Assembly (NCBI GenBank): GCA_963795055.1
Contig: CAWCGJ010000002.1
Location: 62,001-126,000, forward strand
DNA from: JASHPR01 sp963795055
GTDB lineage: Bacteria > Actinomycetota > Actinomycetes > Streptosporangiales > Streptosporangiaceae
DNA length: 64,000 nt
Direction of reading: 5' to 3'
Numbering within the stretch: position 1 is the stretch's first letter; each line of letters begins with the position of its first letter. Made by a program: the position numbers and the translations under genes. Positions 28,774 through 37,240 of the stretch are shown here, one piece after another. Below the pieces are notes generated by a model. It did not search any database. It was not told the origin of the DNA and saw nothing but the letters and a program-made list of their open reading frames with translations.

Positions 28774-28812
28774 GGCCGCTCCGATCCGCGCCTGCGCCCT
28801 GGCGGATAAGTG

Positions 28813-28834
28813 AAACTGAGTTTAGATTTAGTTT
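28813..28834. promoter_or_regulatory. TetR-type operator candidate
   Basis: A 22-bp imperfect palindrome with outer arms AAACT and AGTTT and several further matched positions between them. It stands out as A/T-rich in a GC-rich region. It lies in the divergent promoter between the hydrolase (28773, minus) and the VOC gene (28879, plus). The size fits a TetR dimer, and a TetR gene ends the plus-strand operon. Confidence 0.5.
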
Positions 28835-28878
28835 TGCCGGCCGATCGGCCGTGCGCCAGCATCCCGAGGAGGGCTTTC

Positions 28879-29445
28879 ATGGAGTGGCGGAACGAGGAGT
28901 TCGACCTCGGCGGTGTCAACCACCTCGCCCTGGTCTGCTCGGACATGAAGCGGACGGTCGAGTTCTACACGCAGGTGCTCGGCATGCGGCTGATCAAGAC
29001 GCTGAACCTGCCCGGCAACTCGGGCCAGCATTTCTTTTTCGACATGGGCGGCGGCAACGCGCTGGCGTTCTTCTGGTTCCCCGACGCGCCGGACGGGGTT
29101 CCCGGCGTCTCCGCCCCCGTGACCGTGCCGGGTATCGGGGAGTGGACCAGCGCGGTCGGCTCAATGAACCACGTAGCGTTCAACGTGCCCGAGGAGCGCT
29201 TCCTGGAGTACCGCGCCAAGCTCAAGGCCAAGGGCGTACGGGTCAGCCCCGTCCTCGACCACGACGACAGCGAGTTCGGCGTGGCCAGGGAACTGCATGA
29301 CGGCGTGTTCGTCCGCTCGTTCTACTTCCAGGACCCCGACGGGATCCTGCTGGAGTTCGCCTGCTGGCGGCGGGTCATGGGACAACCCGGGGACGTCCGG
29401 CACGAGCCGAAGACCGCGGCCGACCGCACCGGCGTGCGCGTCTGA
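28879..29445 (+). CDS. VOC family (glyoxalase/extradiol-type) metalloprotein
   Basis: A 188-residue vicinal-oxygen-chelate protein with two beta-alpha-beta-beta-beta modules. Module 1 begins GGVNHLALVCSDMKRTVEFY and includes GQHFFFDMGGG. Module 2 begins MNHVAFNVPEERFLEYRAKL and ends SFYFQDPDGILLEFACW. Candidate metal ligands are the His residues in NHLAL, QHFFF and NHVAF and the Glu in LLEFAC. I start at ATG 28879, with GAGGAGGG upstream. It is followed 4 nt later by a CoA ligase. It could be a lyase, isomerase or ring-cleaving enzyme; the sequence does not distinguish these. Confidence 0.85.
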   Translation: MEWRNEEFDLGGVNHLALVCSDMKRTVEFYTQVLGMRLIKTLNLPGNSGQHFFFDMGGGNALAFFWFPDAPDGVPGVSAPVTVPGIGEWTSAVGSMNHVAFNVPEERFLEYRAKLKAKGVRVSPVLDHDDSEFGVARELHDGVFVRSFYFQDPDGILLEFACWRRVMGQPGDVRHEPKTAADRTGVRV

Positions 29446-29449
29446 GCCG

Positions 29450-30973
29450 TTGCTGTCCTGGGTTCACGTCCTGGAGTGGCGGGCGGCGGTCACGCCCGAA
29501 GCGGTGGCCCTGTCCGATGACCGCGGCGCCGCGCTGACCTACGCCGCCCTCGCCGCGGCCATGGAACGCTCGGCGGCCGAGTACGCCGCCGCGGGCATCC
29601 GGCCGGGCGACGTCGTACCCATCGTCGCCCGCAACCAGGCGGGCTGGGTGACGGCCCTGTTCGGCCTGGTGCGGGCCGGCGCGCTGCCGGCCGCGGTGAA
29701 CTGGCGCCTGGCCGCGCCCGAGGTGACGGCGCTGCTACAGCTCATGCACCCGGCGGCCGTCGTCAGCGACGCCGACTGCGCGGCTCTGGCCAAGCAGGCC
29801 GTGGCCGCGCTGGACGGACCGGAGCCCGCCCTGCTCGCGCTGGGTGAGCCCGCGGCCGCCGACCAGGCCGGCCCGCCGGCCGTGCCGCCCGCTGATCGTC
29901 CCGTGGACCGGCTGCGCGGCCCCGAGCCGCTGGTCCTGCTGCACACCAGCGGCACCACCGGGCGGCCCAAGCTGGTGCCGCTCACCCACCAGATGCTGGT
30001 CGCGGCCGACGTGTTCATGAAGCTGGAGGTGCCCGAGGCGACGGTCGGGGCCAGGCACCTGAGCGCGCTGCCGCTGTTTCACGTGGCCGGGCTGGCCAAC
30101 CTGGGCTATGTCCTGTTCACCGGGGGCCACCTGCACGTGCTCGGCGGCTTCGAGCCGGCCGGCTTCGTTAAGGAGCTGGCCGCCCGGCAGATCCAGCTGA
30201 CCCAGCTCGTGCCCACGCTGATCCAGGCCGTCACCGACGAGGTGAGCTCCCGGGACGAGCCGCCGGACCTGTCGCACCTGGTCGAGATCGTGTACGGCGC
30301 CTCGCCCATCCGGCCCGACCTGCTGGAGCGCGCCGTCCGCACCCTCGGCTGCCGGTTCCGGCAGAACTACGCGAGCAGCGAGACCGGGCCGCTGCCGATC
30401 ACCTCACTCTCGCCGGACGACCATGATCCGGCCCGCGGGCGCCTGGGCACCGCGGGCCGGCCGTCGCTCGGCTGGGAAGTCCGGCTCGGGGGGGACGGCG
30501 AGATCCAGGTGCGCGGCGCGGCCCCGCTGCCGGGCTACTGGAACGACGCGCGGGCCACCAGCGAGGCGATGACCCCGGACGGCTTCTACCGGACCGGCGA
30601 CGTCGGGACCATCGACGCCGACGGTTACCTGACGATCATCGACCGGCTGTCCGACGTGATCATCACCGGCGGCGAGAACGTGTACCCGGCCGAGGTGGAG
30701 GCGGTGCTGGCGGGCCATCCGCACGTCGCGGACGTCGCGGTCATCGGCATCCCGGACGACCGGTGGGGAGAGACCGTGCACGCGGTCGTGGTCGCCGCGC
30801 CGGGGCTGGATACCGGCGAGCTCCTCACCTGGGCCCGCGGGGGACTGGCCGGGTTCAAGTGCCCGACGGGGGTCACGGTCGTCTCGCACCTGCCCCGCAA
30901 CGCGACCGGCAAGGTGCTCAGGTCCGCGCTCCGCGAGCCGTTCTGGGCCGGGCGGGACCGGCGGGTCTCTTGA
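29450..30973 (+). CDS. AMP-dependent acyl/aryl-CoA ligase (second paralogue)
   Basis: A 507-residue adenylate-forming ligase. Motifs are LVLLHTSGTTGRPKLVPLTH, FRQNYASSETG, GFYRTGDVGTIDADGYLTI, TGGENVYPAEVEAVLAGH and LPRNATGKVLRSAL with the catalytic Lys. The likely start is TTG at 29450 (LLSWVHVLEW), four bases after the VOC stop; no ATG or GTG is suitable. The opening SWVHVLEWRA matches the SWIHVLEWRA of the ligase at 22954, so this is a local paralogue. It overlaps the TetR gene by 4 nt. It should make a CoA thioester of an acid related to the one used by the first ligase. Confidence 0.92.
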   Translation: MLSWVHVLEWRAAVTPEAVALSDDRGAALTYAALAAAMERSAAEYAAAGIRPGDVVPIVARNQAGWVTALFGLVRAGALPAAVNWRLAAPEVTALLQLMHPAAVVSDADCAALAKQAVAALDGPEPALLALGEPAAADQAGPPAVPPADRPVDRLRGPEPLVLLHTSGTTGRPKLVPLTHQMLVAADVFMKLEVPEATVGARHLSALPLFHVAGLANLGYVLFTGGHLHVLGGFEPAGFVKELAARQIQLTQLVPTLIQAVTDEVSSRDEPPDLSHLVEIVYGASPIRPDLLERAVRTLGCRFRQNYASSETGPLPITSLSPDDHDPARGRLGTAGRPSLGWEVRLGGDGEIQVRGAAPLPGYWNDARATSEAMTPDGFYRTGDVGTIDADGYLTIIDRLSDVIITGGENVYPAEVEAVLAGHPHVADVAVIGIPDDRWGETVHAVVVAAPGLDTGELLTWARGGLAGFKCPTGVTVVSHLPRNATGKVLRSALREPFWAGRDRRVS

Positions 30974-31635
30974 CGCCGCCCGGCAGCCGGGGCCGCAAGG
31001 GCCGGGCAACCGACGAGGCGTTCCGCGAGGCCGCCCGGGTGGTGTTCGCCCGCGAGGGCTACCTCAACGCCAAGATCAGCGATATCGCGGCCGAGGCCGG
31101 CCGGTCGGTGGCGTCGTTCTACAACTACTACGACACCAAGGCTGACCTGCTCATCGCCCTGGCCGAGGAGTTCCACGCCGAGGCCACGCAGATGGCGATC
31201 CTGCCCTACCGCAGCGGGCTGTCCCGCGAGGACGCGCTGCGCGAGGCGGTGGCCGGGTTCTGGCGGACCTACGCCAAGCGGCGCGGCGAGCTGATCGGCA
31301 TCTTCCAGGCCGCCATGCTCGAAGGGGAGTTCCGGGACCGGTGGCTCAAGATGCGCGCCGAGGCGATCACGCGGATCGCCGAACAGATCCGGCGGGCGCA
31401 GGCGGACGGTTACTGCCCCGGCGTCGATCCGGTGCTGACCGCCTCGGCCCTGTCGGCCATGCTGGAGCACTTCTGCTACATCTGGCTCGGCCAGGGCGGC
31501 GAGCAACTGGGCGAAGGCGGCCACGGCGGCGAGGGCGGCGAGCGGGCCGATGCCCCGTTCGACGACGAGCGGGCCCTGGACGCGCTGGCCACCATCTGGG
31601 TCAAGGCGGTCTACTGGCGGCCCGCCCCGCCGTAA
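30970..31635 (+). CDS. TetR family regulator of the ligase operon
   Basis: A 221-residue TetR regulator. The DNA-binding part is residues about 10-60: ATDEAFREAARVVFAREGYL, then ISDIAAEAGRSVASFYNYY, a textbook TetR helix-turn-helix. The only start that includes it is TTG at 30970, overlapping the ligase stop. Being last in the VOC-ligase operon, it probably represses that operon through the 28813-28834 palindrome. The inducer may be an acyl-CoA, as for FadR-like TetR proteins, but that is inference. Confidence 0.88.
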   Translation: MTPPGSRGRKGRATDEAFREAARVVFAREGYLNAKISDIAAEAGRSVASFYNYYDTKADLLIALAEEFHAEATQMAILPYRSGLSREDALREAVAGFWRTYAKRRGELIGIFQAAMLEGEFRDRWLKMRAEAITRIAEQIRRAQADGYCPGVDPVLTASALSAMLEHFCYIWLGQGGEQLGEGGHGGEGGERADAPFDDERALDALATIWVKAVYWRPAPP

Positions 31636-31730
31636 CCGGCGCATCTGCTTCCTCGAACCGGCACGTCACCCGTGCGCCCGCGTATCTCGGTGGCTCGGCG
31701 CGCGGCGAAGCACCCTGGCCCGGGGAACCG

Positions 31731-32060
31731 TCACCCGGGCTCGGGCTCGTGGCCGATCATCTCGGTGGTGGGGATGATGTCGCCGGTCCAGCGGCAGGCC
31801 GCGCACCAGGTGTGGAAGATCCGGTCCGCCCCCTGCCAGAACTCCACCGAGATGCCGGCCCCGCCGGCCAGGGACGCACCGCAGCGCGGGCAGTGCCGCG
31901 GCGCGTCGCGGCGGTGCCGCTCCGCGTCCGCGGCGAAGTCGTGCCGGGCGTCCGCGGCCAGGCCAGGCGCGGCGTCCGCGGCGTGGTCGGGCTGGGCGTC
32001 CGCGGCCGAGCCAGGCGCGGCGTCCGCGGCGCGGTCGGGCTGGACCGTCGGCCCGGTCAC
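31731..32060 (-). CDS. Small zinc-ribbon protein coupled to the Rieske oxygenase
   Basis: A 109-residue protein not recognised as a named family. The first 50 residues are a low-complexity tract of repeats such as AADAAPGSAADAQPD and AADAAPGLAADARHD. The last 55 hold a zinc ribbon with CPRC and CAAC knuckles about 32 residues apart, and read SVEFWQGADRIFHTWCAAC between them. The GTG at 32060 overlaps the Rieske oxygenase TGA by 4 nt, so the two are translated together. The gene is last in the phosphotransferase/Rieske operon. It could be an accessory or electron-transfer docking protein for the oxygenase; that is a guess from position only. Confidence 0.8.
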   Translation of the reverse strand: MTGPTVQPDRAADAAPGSAADAQPDHAADAAPGLAADARHDFAADAERHRRDAPRHCPRCGASLAGGAGISVEFWQGADRIFHTWCAACRWTGDIIPTTEMIGHEPEPG

Positions 32061-33319
32061 GAGGCCGCGGGCTGCGTCCCGGCGGCCACGTGCGCGGCCG
32101 CGTCGATGTGCAGCTTGCGCAGCGCGTCCAGCTGCGGGCTGTACCGGCTGGATCCCATGGCCAGGAAGTCGAGCGCGAACTGCGCTCCGGCGTGGAACTT
32201 GTCGCGCTCGCAGGGCAGGTCGATCCGGTCGTGCGGCGCGCGGATCACGCCCAGCGGGTCCCCGCCGTCGGCCACGACCTCCATCTGCTCCCGGAACATC
32301 CGGCGCAGCATGGTCACGCCGATGTCCGACCGGCCCAGGTGCTCGGTGGCGCGGTCCGCGATCGCGCCCTGGGTGACCCAGGTCATGATGTCCTGGCCCT
32401 CGACGTAGTTCACGATGTGGCGGCCGTTGTCGTCGATCCACGGGATCGCGTAGTCGGGCACCACCGGCTGCTCCCAGAACTGCCCGCCGGCCGGCGCGTG
32501 CGTGGAGTACAGCATGAACCGGGTATGCGTGTCGTCGATCGGCACCCGGATCTGCATCTGCTCGATCCCGGACCCGCCGACCCGCATGTTGTAGGGGAAG
32601 ACCAGCGGATGGCCGATCCTCCAGTCGTCGTTCTCCTCGGTGGCGCCCTCCAGCACCCGGCGCTTGATGATCCCCCACTCGAACGCGGTGAAGCCGATCT
32701 TCTGGTGCTTCTTGGCGAACGAGGGCGGCGACGTGAAGCCCTCGTGCCGCCCGACGAAGTCGAAGTACCGGCCGTGCAGCCACTCGACGTGATGCGGGTC
32801 GACGGCGTTCTCCATGATCTGCAGCCAGCTGCACGGCAGCTCGCACCAGCCGATGTCGCGGACGCCGTCCATGACGTAGACGTCGAACCGCGGCAGCTCC
32901 GGGGCGGGGGGCGGGCCGATGTACGCCCAGACCAGCCCGCCCAGCTCCTGGGCCCGGCCCGCCTCCACGCGCACCCGTTCGGCGAAGTTGGTGTCGTCCC
33001 GCTCGGCGGGCTGGTCGATGCACCGCCCGGAGTGGTCGAACATCCACCCGTGGTAGGGGCAGCGCAGGCCGTCGGGCTCCACGACGCCGTAGGCGAGCGA
33101 CGCCTTGCGGTGCGGGCAGGCCTCCGGCAGGATCCCGTAGCGCCCGTTCGGCGTCTTGAACACCGCGAAATCCTCGCCCAGCAGCCGGGTCCGCTTGACC
33201 GGGAACTCCTCGAGCTCCCGGGTGAACGCCACCGGGTACCAGTACCGGCGCAGCAGCGCGCCCATCGGCGTACCGTGCCCGATCTGGGTGAGCTGCTGGT
33301 TCATCTCCGCCGTCAGCAT
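32057..33319 (-). CDS. Rieske oxygenase, phthalate-oxygenase-like alpha subunit
   Basis: A 420-residue Rieske non-haem iron oxygenase of the alpha-only (phthalate/vanillate) type. The Rieske centre is CPHRKASLAYG ... CPYHGWMFD near residues 68-92. The mononuclear iron site is ENAVDPHHVEWLHG near residue 170. It has no beta partner, unlike the dioxygenase at 24674. It is transcribed after the two phosphotransferase genes and before the zinc-ribbon gene. The placement suggests that it oxidises the phosphorylated product made by those proteins. Electrons could come from the Rieske ferredoxin at 37228. The substrate and the exact reaction (hydroxylation or demethylation) are unknown. Confidence 0.94.
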   Translation of the reverse strand: MLTAEMNQQLTQIGHGTPMGALLRRYWYPVAFTRELEEFPVKRTRLLGEDFAVFKTPNGRYGILPEACPHRKASLAYGVVEPDGLRCPYHGWMFDHSGRCIDQPAERDDTNFAERVRVEAGRAQELGGLVWAYIGPPPAPELPRFDVYVMDGVRDIGWCELPCSWLQIMENAVDPHHVEWLHGRYFDFVGRHEGFTSPPSFAKKHQKIGFTAFEWGIIKRRVLEGATEENDDWRIGHPLVFPYNMRVGGSGIEQMQIRVPIDDTHTRFMLYSTHAPAGGQFWEQPVVPDYAIPWIDDNGRHIVNYVEGQDIMTWVTQGAIADRATEHLGRSDIGVTMLRRMFREQMEVVADGGDPLGVIRAPHDRIDLPCERDKFHAGAQFALDFLAMGSSRYSPQLDALRKLHIDAAAHVAAGTQPAAS

Positions 33320-33376
33320 CGCGGCCCGTTCCCCTTCTACCTTGTCCGTTCGGCTCGTCCCGGCCGGCCCGGGCGG

Positions 33377-35182
33377 TCAGCCGACGATGGTCACCTTGCC
33401 GGTGTTCCCGTCCACCCGGATCCGCTGCCCGGTCTTGATGGTCTTGGTGCCGAAGGCGGTGCCGGTGACCGCGGGCAGGCCGTACTCGCGGCACACGATG
33501 GCGGCGTGGCTCATGATCCCGCCCACGTCGGTGACGGTCGCGCCGATCTTGCCGAAAACCGGCGCCCAGCTCGGCGCGGTCAGCGGCGCGACCAGGATCT
33601 CGCCCTCCTGGAGCTCGCCGACGCCGTCGGCGGACAGGATCACCCGGGCCGGCCCCTCGGCCACGCCGGGCGAGGCGGCGAACCCGGACAGGCCGCCGTC
33701 GGTGTCGGCGCCGCCGAGCCACTGCTGCACGCTCTCCGAGGTGATCCCCCACAGCATCACCGTGAACGGCTCGGTGACCACCTCGGGCGGCACGCCCAGC
33801 GCGGGCGGAGGCGACCAGGCGCGCAGCGCGTTCATGATGCCCTTGCGGCGCTCGATCTCCTGCGGCCAGTACTTCGGCCCGCGGGCCGGGGAGCCGACGG
33901 CCCACCCGTGGTACATGTCGAACAGGGCCACCGGCACCTCGTTGCGGCCGAGCAGGAACACGTCGTCCGGATCGGCGAAGAAGCCTTCCTTGACGAAGAT
34001 GCCGCCCAGGTCGCGCATCTTGCGCCACATGATCGAGTGGCCCCAGTGCTCGACGTAGAAGTTGTGGTTCTCGACGTACGGGAACACGGTCCGGGCCAGG
34101 CCCAGCTTGCCCTGGAAGGCCGCCCGGTCCTCGTCGCTGCCCAGCAGCTCGGCGTACTCGCCGACGACGCGGTCCCGCTCGGCCGCGATGGCCTCGGCCG
34201 GGCGCTCCAGCTGCTCGCCCCGGCGCACCTTGGCGATGTAGCTGGTGATGAAGCCCAGCGGGATGTCGGGGTGCTCGGCCCACACCTTGTCGCTGTGGTA
34301 GAAGCCGCTGCCCGCGGAGAAGTTGAACCACGGCTGCTGCGCCGCCGTCCAGGCTTCGAGCCACCGGGCGCCGCCGGGCCGGTCCGCCAGCCGGGCCAGG
34401 ACGTCGGCCGCCGGGCCGTCGAACGCGTCATCCAGGCCGAGCTCGACCGCCAGCGCCGCGAGCTTCTTGAGCTCCTCGTCCGGCCGGAACAGGTCCACGT
34501 CGATGCCGGCCACCATCTTCGCGATGGCCTGGTCCGGGATGGACGGGAACACCTGCTTGCAGAACCCGAAGAAGTCGAGGTAGGCGACGTAGCCGAGGTT
34601 GAGGAACTCGAAGTGGTAGTTCCACAGCTTGAGCGTGAGCTCGACCAGCCGGTTGTACTGCGCCAGGAGCTCGAGCCCGCTGCCGGTGCCCCGGCCTTCG
34701 GTGATGACCTCGAGGTCCTCGCTTTCCGGCAGCGGCTGGAACCTGACCTCCTCCAGCTCGTCGATCAGCGCCCGGACCTTGATCATCCAGGCCGCGTAGA
34801 GCTCGTCCCAGTGCTCGAAGTAGTAGCCCGCGCGCTGCAGGAACTGCGGCACCCGCGCCTCGACCTCGGCCGGGTCGGTGACCCCGACCGGGGACAGGTA
34901 CATGTACCCGTTGAGGAACCGGATGTCCACGCCGAGCGCGGGCGGCACCAGGTAGTGCCGGGTGTTGTACTGGGACAGCACGATGATCGCGAATTCCAGG
35001 ATGGTGGCGTCCCAGGGCGGGATCACCTCGGGCGTGTGCACGCCGTCCATGAACCAGAACATCGAGTCCTCGTATGCGCGCCGGTCCTCAGAGAACACCG
35101 ACGAGTAGCTGTAGAGGTCCTGCCAGCCCTCCGCGCCGGGAGGGGTCGCGATGTCAAACGGGCTCGGGAACCTGTCCGCCAT
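33377..35182 (-). CDS. PEP-synthase-like phosphohistidine subunit of an aryl phosphotransferase
   Basis: A 601-residue protein containing the PEP-utilising mobile domain. Near the C-terminus VTDVGGIMSHAAIVCREYGLPAV holds the His that carries phosphate in PEP synthase and pyruvate phosphate dikinase. The N-terminal 450 residues form a large domain (MFWFMDGVHTPEVIPPWD, NFSAGSGFYHSD) with no ATP-grasp motif. Size and layout resemble the large subunit of phenylphosphate synthase, which moves phosphate from ATP via His onto a phenol. The ATP-binding partner is the next gene upstream. I infer phosphorylation of a hydroxylated aromatic substrate; a different acceptor is possible. Confidence 0.88.
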   Translation of the reverse strand: MADRFPSPFDIATPPGAEGWQDLYSYSSVFSEDRRAYEDSMFWFMDGVHTPEVIPPWDATILEFAIIVLSQYNTRHYLVPPALGVDIRFLNGYMYLSPVGVTDPAEVEARVPQFLQRAGYYFEHWDELYAAWMIKVRALIDELEEVRFQPLPESEDLEVITEGRGTGSGLELLAQYNRLVELTLKLWNYHFEFLNLGYVAYLDFFGFCKQVFPSIPDQAIAKMVAGIDVDLFRPDEELKKLAALAVELGLDDAFDGPAADVLARLADRPGGARWLEAWTAAQQPWFNFSAGSGFYHSDKVWAEHPDIPLGFITSYIAKVRRGEQLERPAEAIAAERDRVVGEYAELLGSDEDRAAFQGKLGLARTVFPYVENHNFYVEHWGHSIMWRKMRDLGGIFVKEGFFADPDDVFLLGRNEVPVALFDMYHGWAVGSPARGPKYWPQEIERRKGIMNALRAWSPPPALGVPPEVVTEPFTVMLWGITSESVQQWLGGADTDGGLSGFAASPGVAEGPARVILSADGVGELQEGEILVAPLTAPSWAPVFGKIGATVTDVGGIMSHAAIVCREYGLPAVTGTAFGTKTIKTGQRIRVDGNTGKVTIVG

Positions 35183-35197
35183 TGGCCTGGTCCTTTC

Positions 35198-36295
35198 TCA
35201 GTGATCGTCGCCCGTGCGCTTGGCGTGCAGCGGCGCGACGAGGGTGCTCACGATGCTGTCCATGTAGCTGCCGCCGGTCGTGGCCGCCCGGCGCGGGGGC
35301 TTGCGGCTCCACACGGTCTCCGGCCGGCTCTGCAGCAGCAGCACGACGGCGGCGCTCGCACCCGCCGCGCCCGCGCCGTCCTCCACCGCCCACTCCACGT
35401 CCTGCGGGCATCCGTAGTGCTTCTCCGCCCGGCGCGCGAGCGCCGCGACGGCCTTGATCTCCTCGTCGGTCAGCGACGGGATGCCCTGCCGCGCCTGGTC
35501 CACCGGCGCCCGTTCCACCCGGTCGGCTCCGGTCAGCCGGTACTCCACCTCCTTGCGCGAGACGGTCCGCTGGCTCACCTCGCCGATCACCTTGTCCACC
35601 AGGAAGCTGTCCGGGTTCACCTCCCCGGCCACGACCGCCTCCCCGAACCCCCAGCTCGCGTCGATGGCGACCTGCGAGCGGTCGCCGTCCCGGGGGTTCA
35701 GGGTGAACGCCACGCCGGCCGCGCGCGGCTGCACCATCTTCTGCACCACGACGCTCATGGCCAGCCCGGTCTCCGGGTAGCCCATCTGCCGCCGGTAGCA
35801 GATGGCCCGGTCGGTGAACAGGCTCGCCCAGCACCGCCGCAGGTGGCTGAGCACGTCGTCGGCGCCGCGTATCCACAGGTAGCTGTCGTGCTCGCCGGCG
35901 AAGCTGGCGTCCGGCTGGTCCTCGCAGGTGGCCGACGACCGCACGGCGACCGGCACGTCGCGGGCCGAGCAGCGGTCGCCCAGCAGCGCGTAGGCCTCCC
36001 GGACCTCGGCGTCGAGCCGGTCGGGCAGCGGCATCGACGCCACCAGGCCGCGCGCGGCGCGGCCCGTCTCGGCCACGGATTCCGCCCGGTCCGGGTCGGC
36101 GGCGGCGACCAAGGCGGCCAGCGGCCCGGTCAGCCCCGCCGCGTCCCTGGCCCGCGAGTATGCCGCGGCGGTCACCGCGAACCCGGGCGGGACCGGCAGT
36201 CCTGCGCAGGTCAGCTCGCCGAGGCTGGCGTTCTTGCCGCCCACCGCGCAGCGATCCGCGCTGGTGTAGCGCTCGAACCAGACGATATGGCCCAT
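35198..36295 (-). CDS. PEP-synthase-like ATP-grasp subunit of an aryl phosphotransferase
   Basis: A 365-residue ATP-grasp protein matching only the N-terminal part of PEP synthase. Seen in order: GGKNASLGELTCAGLPVPPG, VRSSATCEDQPDASFAGEHD, VVVQKMVQPRAAGVAFTLNP, GFGEAVVAGEVNPDSF and DVEWAVEDG ... LLLQSRPETVW. It has no phosphohistidine domain; that is in the following gene, 15 nt downstream. The pair mirrors the split organisation of phenylphosphate synthase and of the cresol phosphotransferase of Corynebacterium. The ATG at 36295 is fixed by AGGAGG 6-7 nt upstream. This is the first gene of the minus-strand operon that ends with the Rieske oxygenase and zinc ribbon. Confidence 0.9.
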   Translation of the reverse strand: MGHIVWFERYTSADRCAVGGKNASLGELTCAGLPVPPGFAVTAAAYSRARDAAGLTGPLAALVAAADPDRAESVAETGRAARGLVASMPLPDRLDAEVREAYALLGDRCSARDVPVAVRSSATCEDQPDASFAGEHDSYLWIRGADDVLSHLRRCWASLFTDRAICYRRQMGYPETGLAMSVVVQKMVQPRAAGVAFTLNPRDGDRSQVAIDASWGFGEAVVAGEVNPDSFLVDKVIGEVSQRTVSRKEVEYRLTGADRVERAPVDQARQGIPSLTDEEIKAVAALARRAEKHYGCPQDVEWAVEDGAGAAGASAAVVLLLQSRPETVWSRKPPRRAATTGGSYMDSIVSTLVAPLHAKRTGDDH

Positions 36296-36316
36296 CGGGC
36301 CTCCTGAGCTGGCGGC

Positions 36317-36350
36317 TTGACCTGCGTCAACGGTAGAAACAGACTGTTCC
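36317..36350. promoter_or_regulatory. Operator candidates in the IclR/phosphotransferase divergent promoter
   Basis: Two inverted repeats lie in the 57-bp gap between the divergent starts. TTGAC-CTGC-GTCAA is at 36317-36330, and GAAACA-GAC-TGTTCC (one mismatch) is at 36336-36350. The second resembles the GGAACG half-sites of the other IclR promoter near 40.7 kb. IclR proteins usually bind such palindromes and control their divergent neighbour. Confidence 0.45.
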
Positions 36351-36352
36351 GC

Positions 36353-37240
36353 ATGCAAGACCGCCTTCCCGCGGAGAAGAACGCGACGTCGCGGCCGGCG
36401 GTGGCCGCCCCCGCGGACCCCGGGCCGGACCCCGGGCCGGATCAGGAGCCCGCCCGAGGCCGGGCGACCGGGCGGGCCGATCCCGGGCGGCTGTCGTCGG
36501 TGCGGAACGCGGCGCGGCTGCTCAAGGAGTTCTCCGGGGTGGACCGGGAGCTAGGGGTGACCGAGCTGTCCGGCCGACTCGGCCTGGGCAAGAGCACCGT
36601 GCACCGGCTGCTCGCCACGCTCACCGAGGAGCGGCTGCTGGAGCGCGACGCCGCTTCCGGCCGGTACCGGCTGGGCCTGGGCCTCTACGAGCTGGGCGCG
36701 GTCGTGGCCGCGCACCTCGACCTGCACGAGGCGGCCATGCCCGCGCTGGTCAGCCTGCGCCAGCGGACCGGGGAGACGGTCCAGGTCGCGGTGCTGGACG
36801 GGCTCGAGGCGGTGTACGTGGAACGGCTGGACAGCCCGCACACGCTGCGGATCTTCAGCCGGGTGGGGCACCGGCTGCCCGCCCACTGCACCAGCAGCGG
36901 CAAGGTGCTGCTGGCAGGCCTGCCCCCGGAGACGCTCGACGCCCGCCTGGCCCAGTGGAAGCCGGTGGCGATGACCCCGCGCACGATCACCGACGAGCAG
37001 GCGCTGCGCGCCGAGCTGCGCACCGTGGCCCAGCGGGGCTGGGCGGAGAACGTCGAGGAGGGAGAGCCGGGCGTGGCCTCGGTGGGCGCGCCGATCCGCG
37101 GCATGGACGGCACCGTCACCGCGGCGATCAGCGTGGCCGGGCCGATCAGCCGGGTCAGGGGCGCGTCGCTGCGCCGGTTCTGCGGCCCGGTGATCGAGGC
37201 CGCGAACGCAATCTCCCGCCGCCTGGGCTACCGCGGCTGA
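36353..37240 (+). CDS. IclR family regulator of the phosphotransferase/Rieske operon
   Basis: A 295-residue IclR protein. After about 45 variable, Pro-rich residues, the winged helix-turn-helix reads SVRNAARLLKEFSGVDRELG and LGLGKSTVHRLLATLTEERL. The effector domain follows (LRQRTGETVQVAVLDGLEAV, RLPAHCTSSGKVLLAGLPPE, EPGVASVGAPI). The N-terminal DNA-binding part is closely similar to the second IclR at 39156, so the two are paralogues. It is divergent from the phosphotransferase genes and converges with the Rieske ferredoxin with a 13-nt overlap. The likely inducer is an aromatic substrate or intermediate. Confidence 0.93.
   Translation: MQDRLPAEKNATSRPAVAAPADPGPDPGPDQEPARGRATGRADPGRLSSVRNAARLLKEFSGVDRELGVTELSGRLGLGKSTVHRLLATLTEERLLERDAASGRYRLGLGLYELGAVVAAHLDLHEAAMPALVSLRQRTGETVQVAVLDGLEAVYVERLDSPHTLRIFSRVGHRLPAHCTSSGKVLLAGLPPETLDARLAQWKPVAMTPRTITDEQALRAELRTVAQRGWAENVEEGEPGVASVGAPIRGMDGTVTAAISVAGPISRVRGASLRRFCGPVIEAANAISRRLGYRG

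Noticed and set aside
32090..36307. A 1405-codon plus-strand frame
   Set aside because: It is antisense to the Rieske oxygenase and phosphotransferase genes and is His/Arg/Gly-rich with no motifs. Long antisense frames are typical at this GC content.
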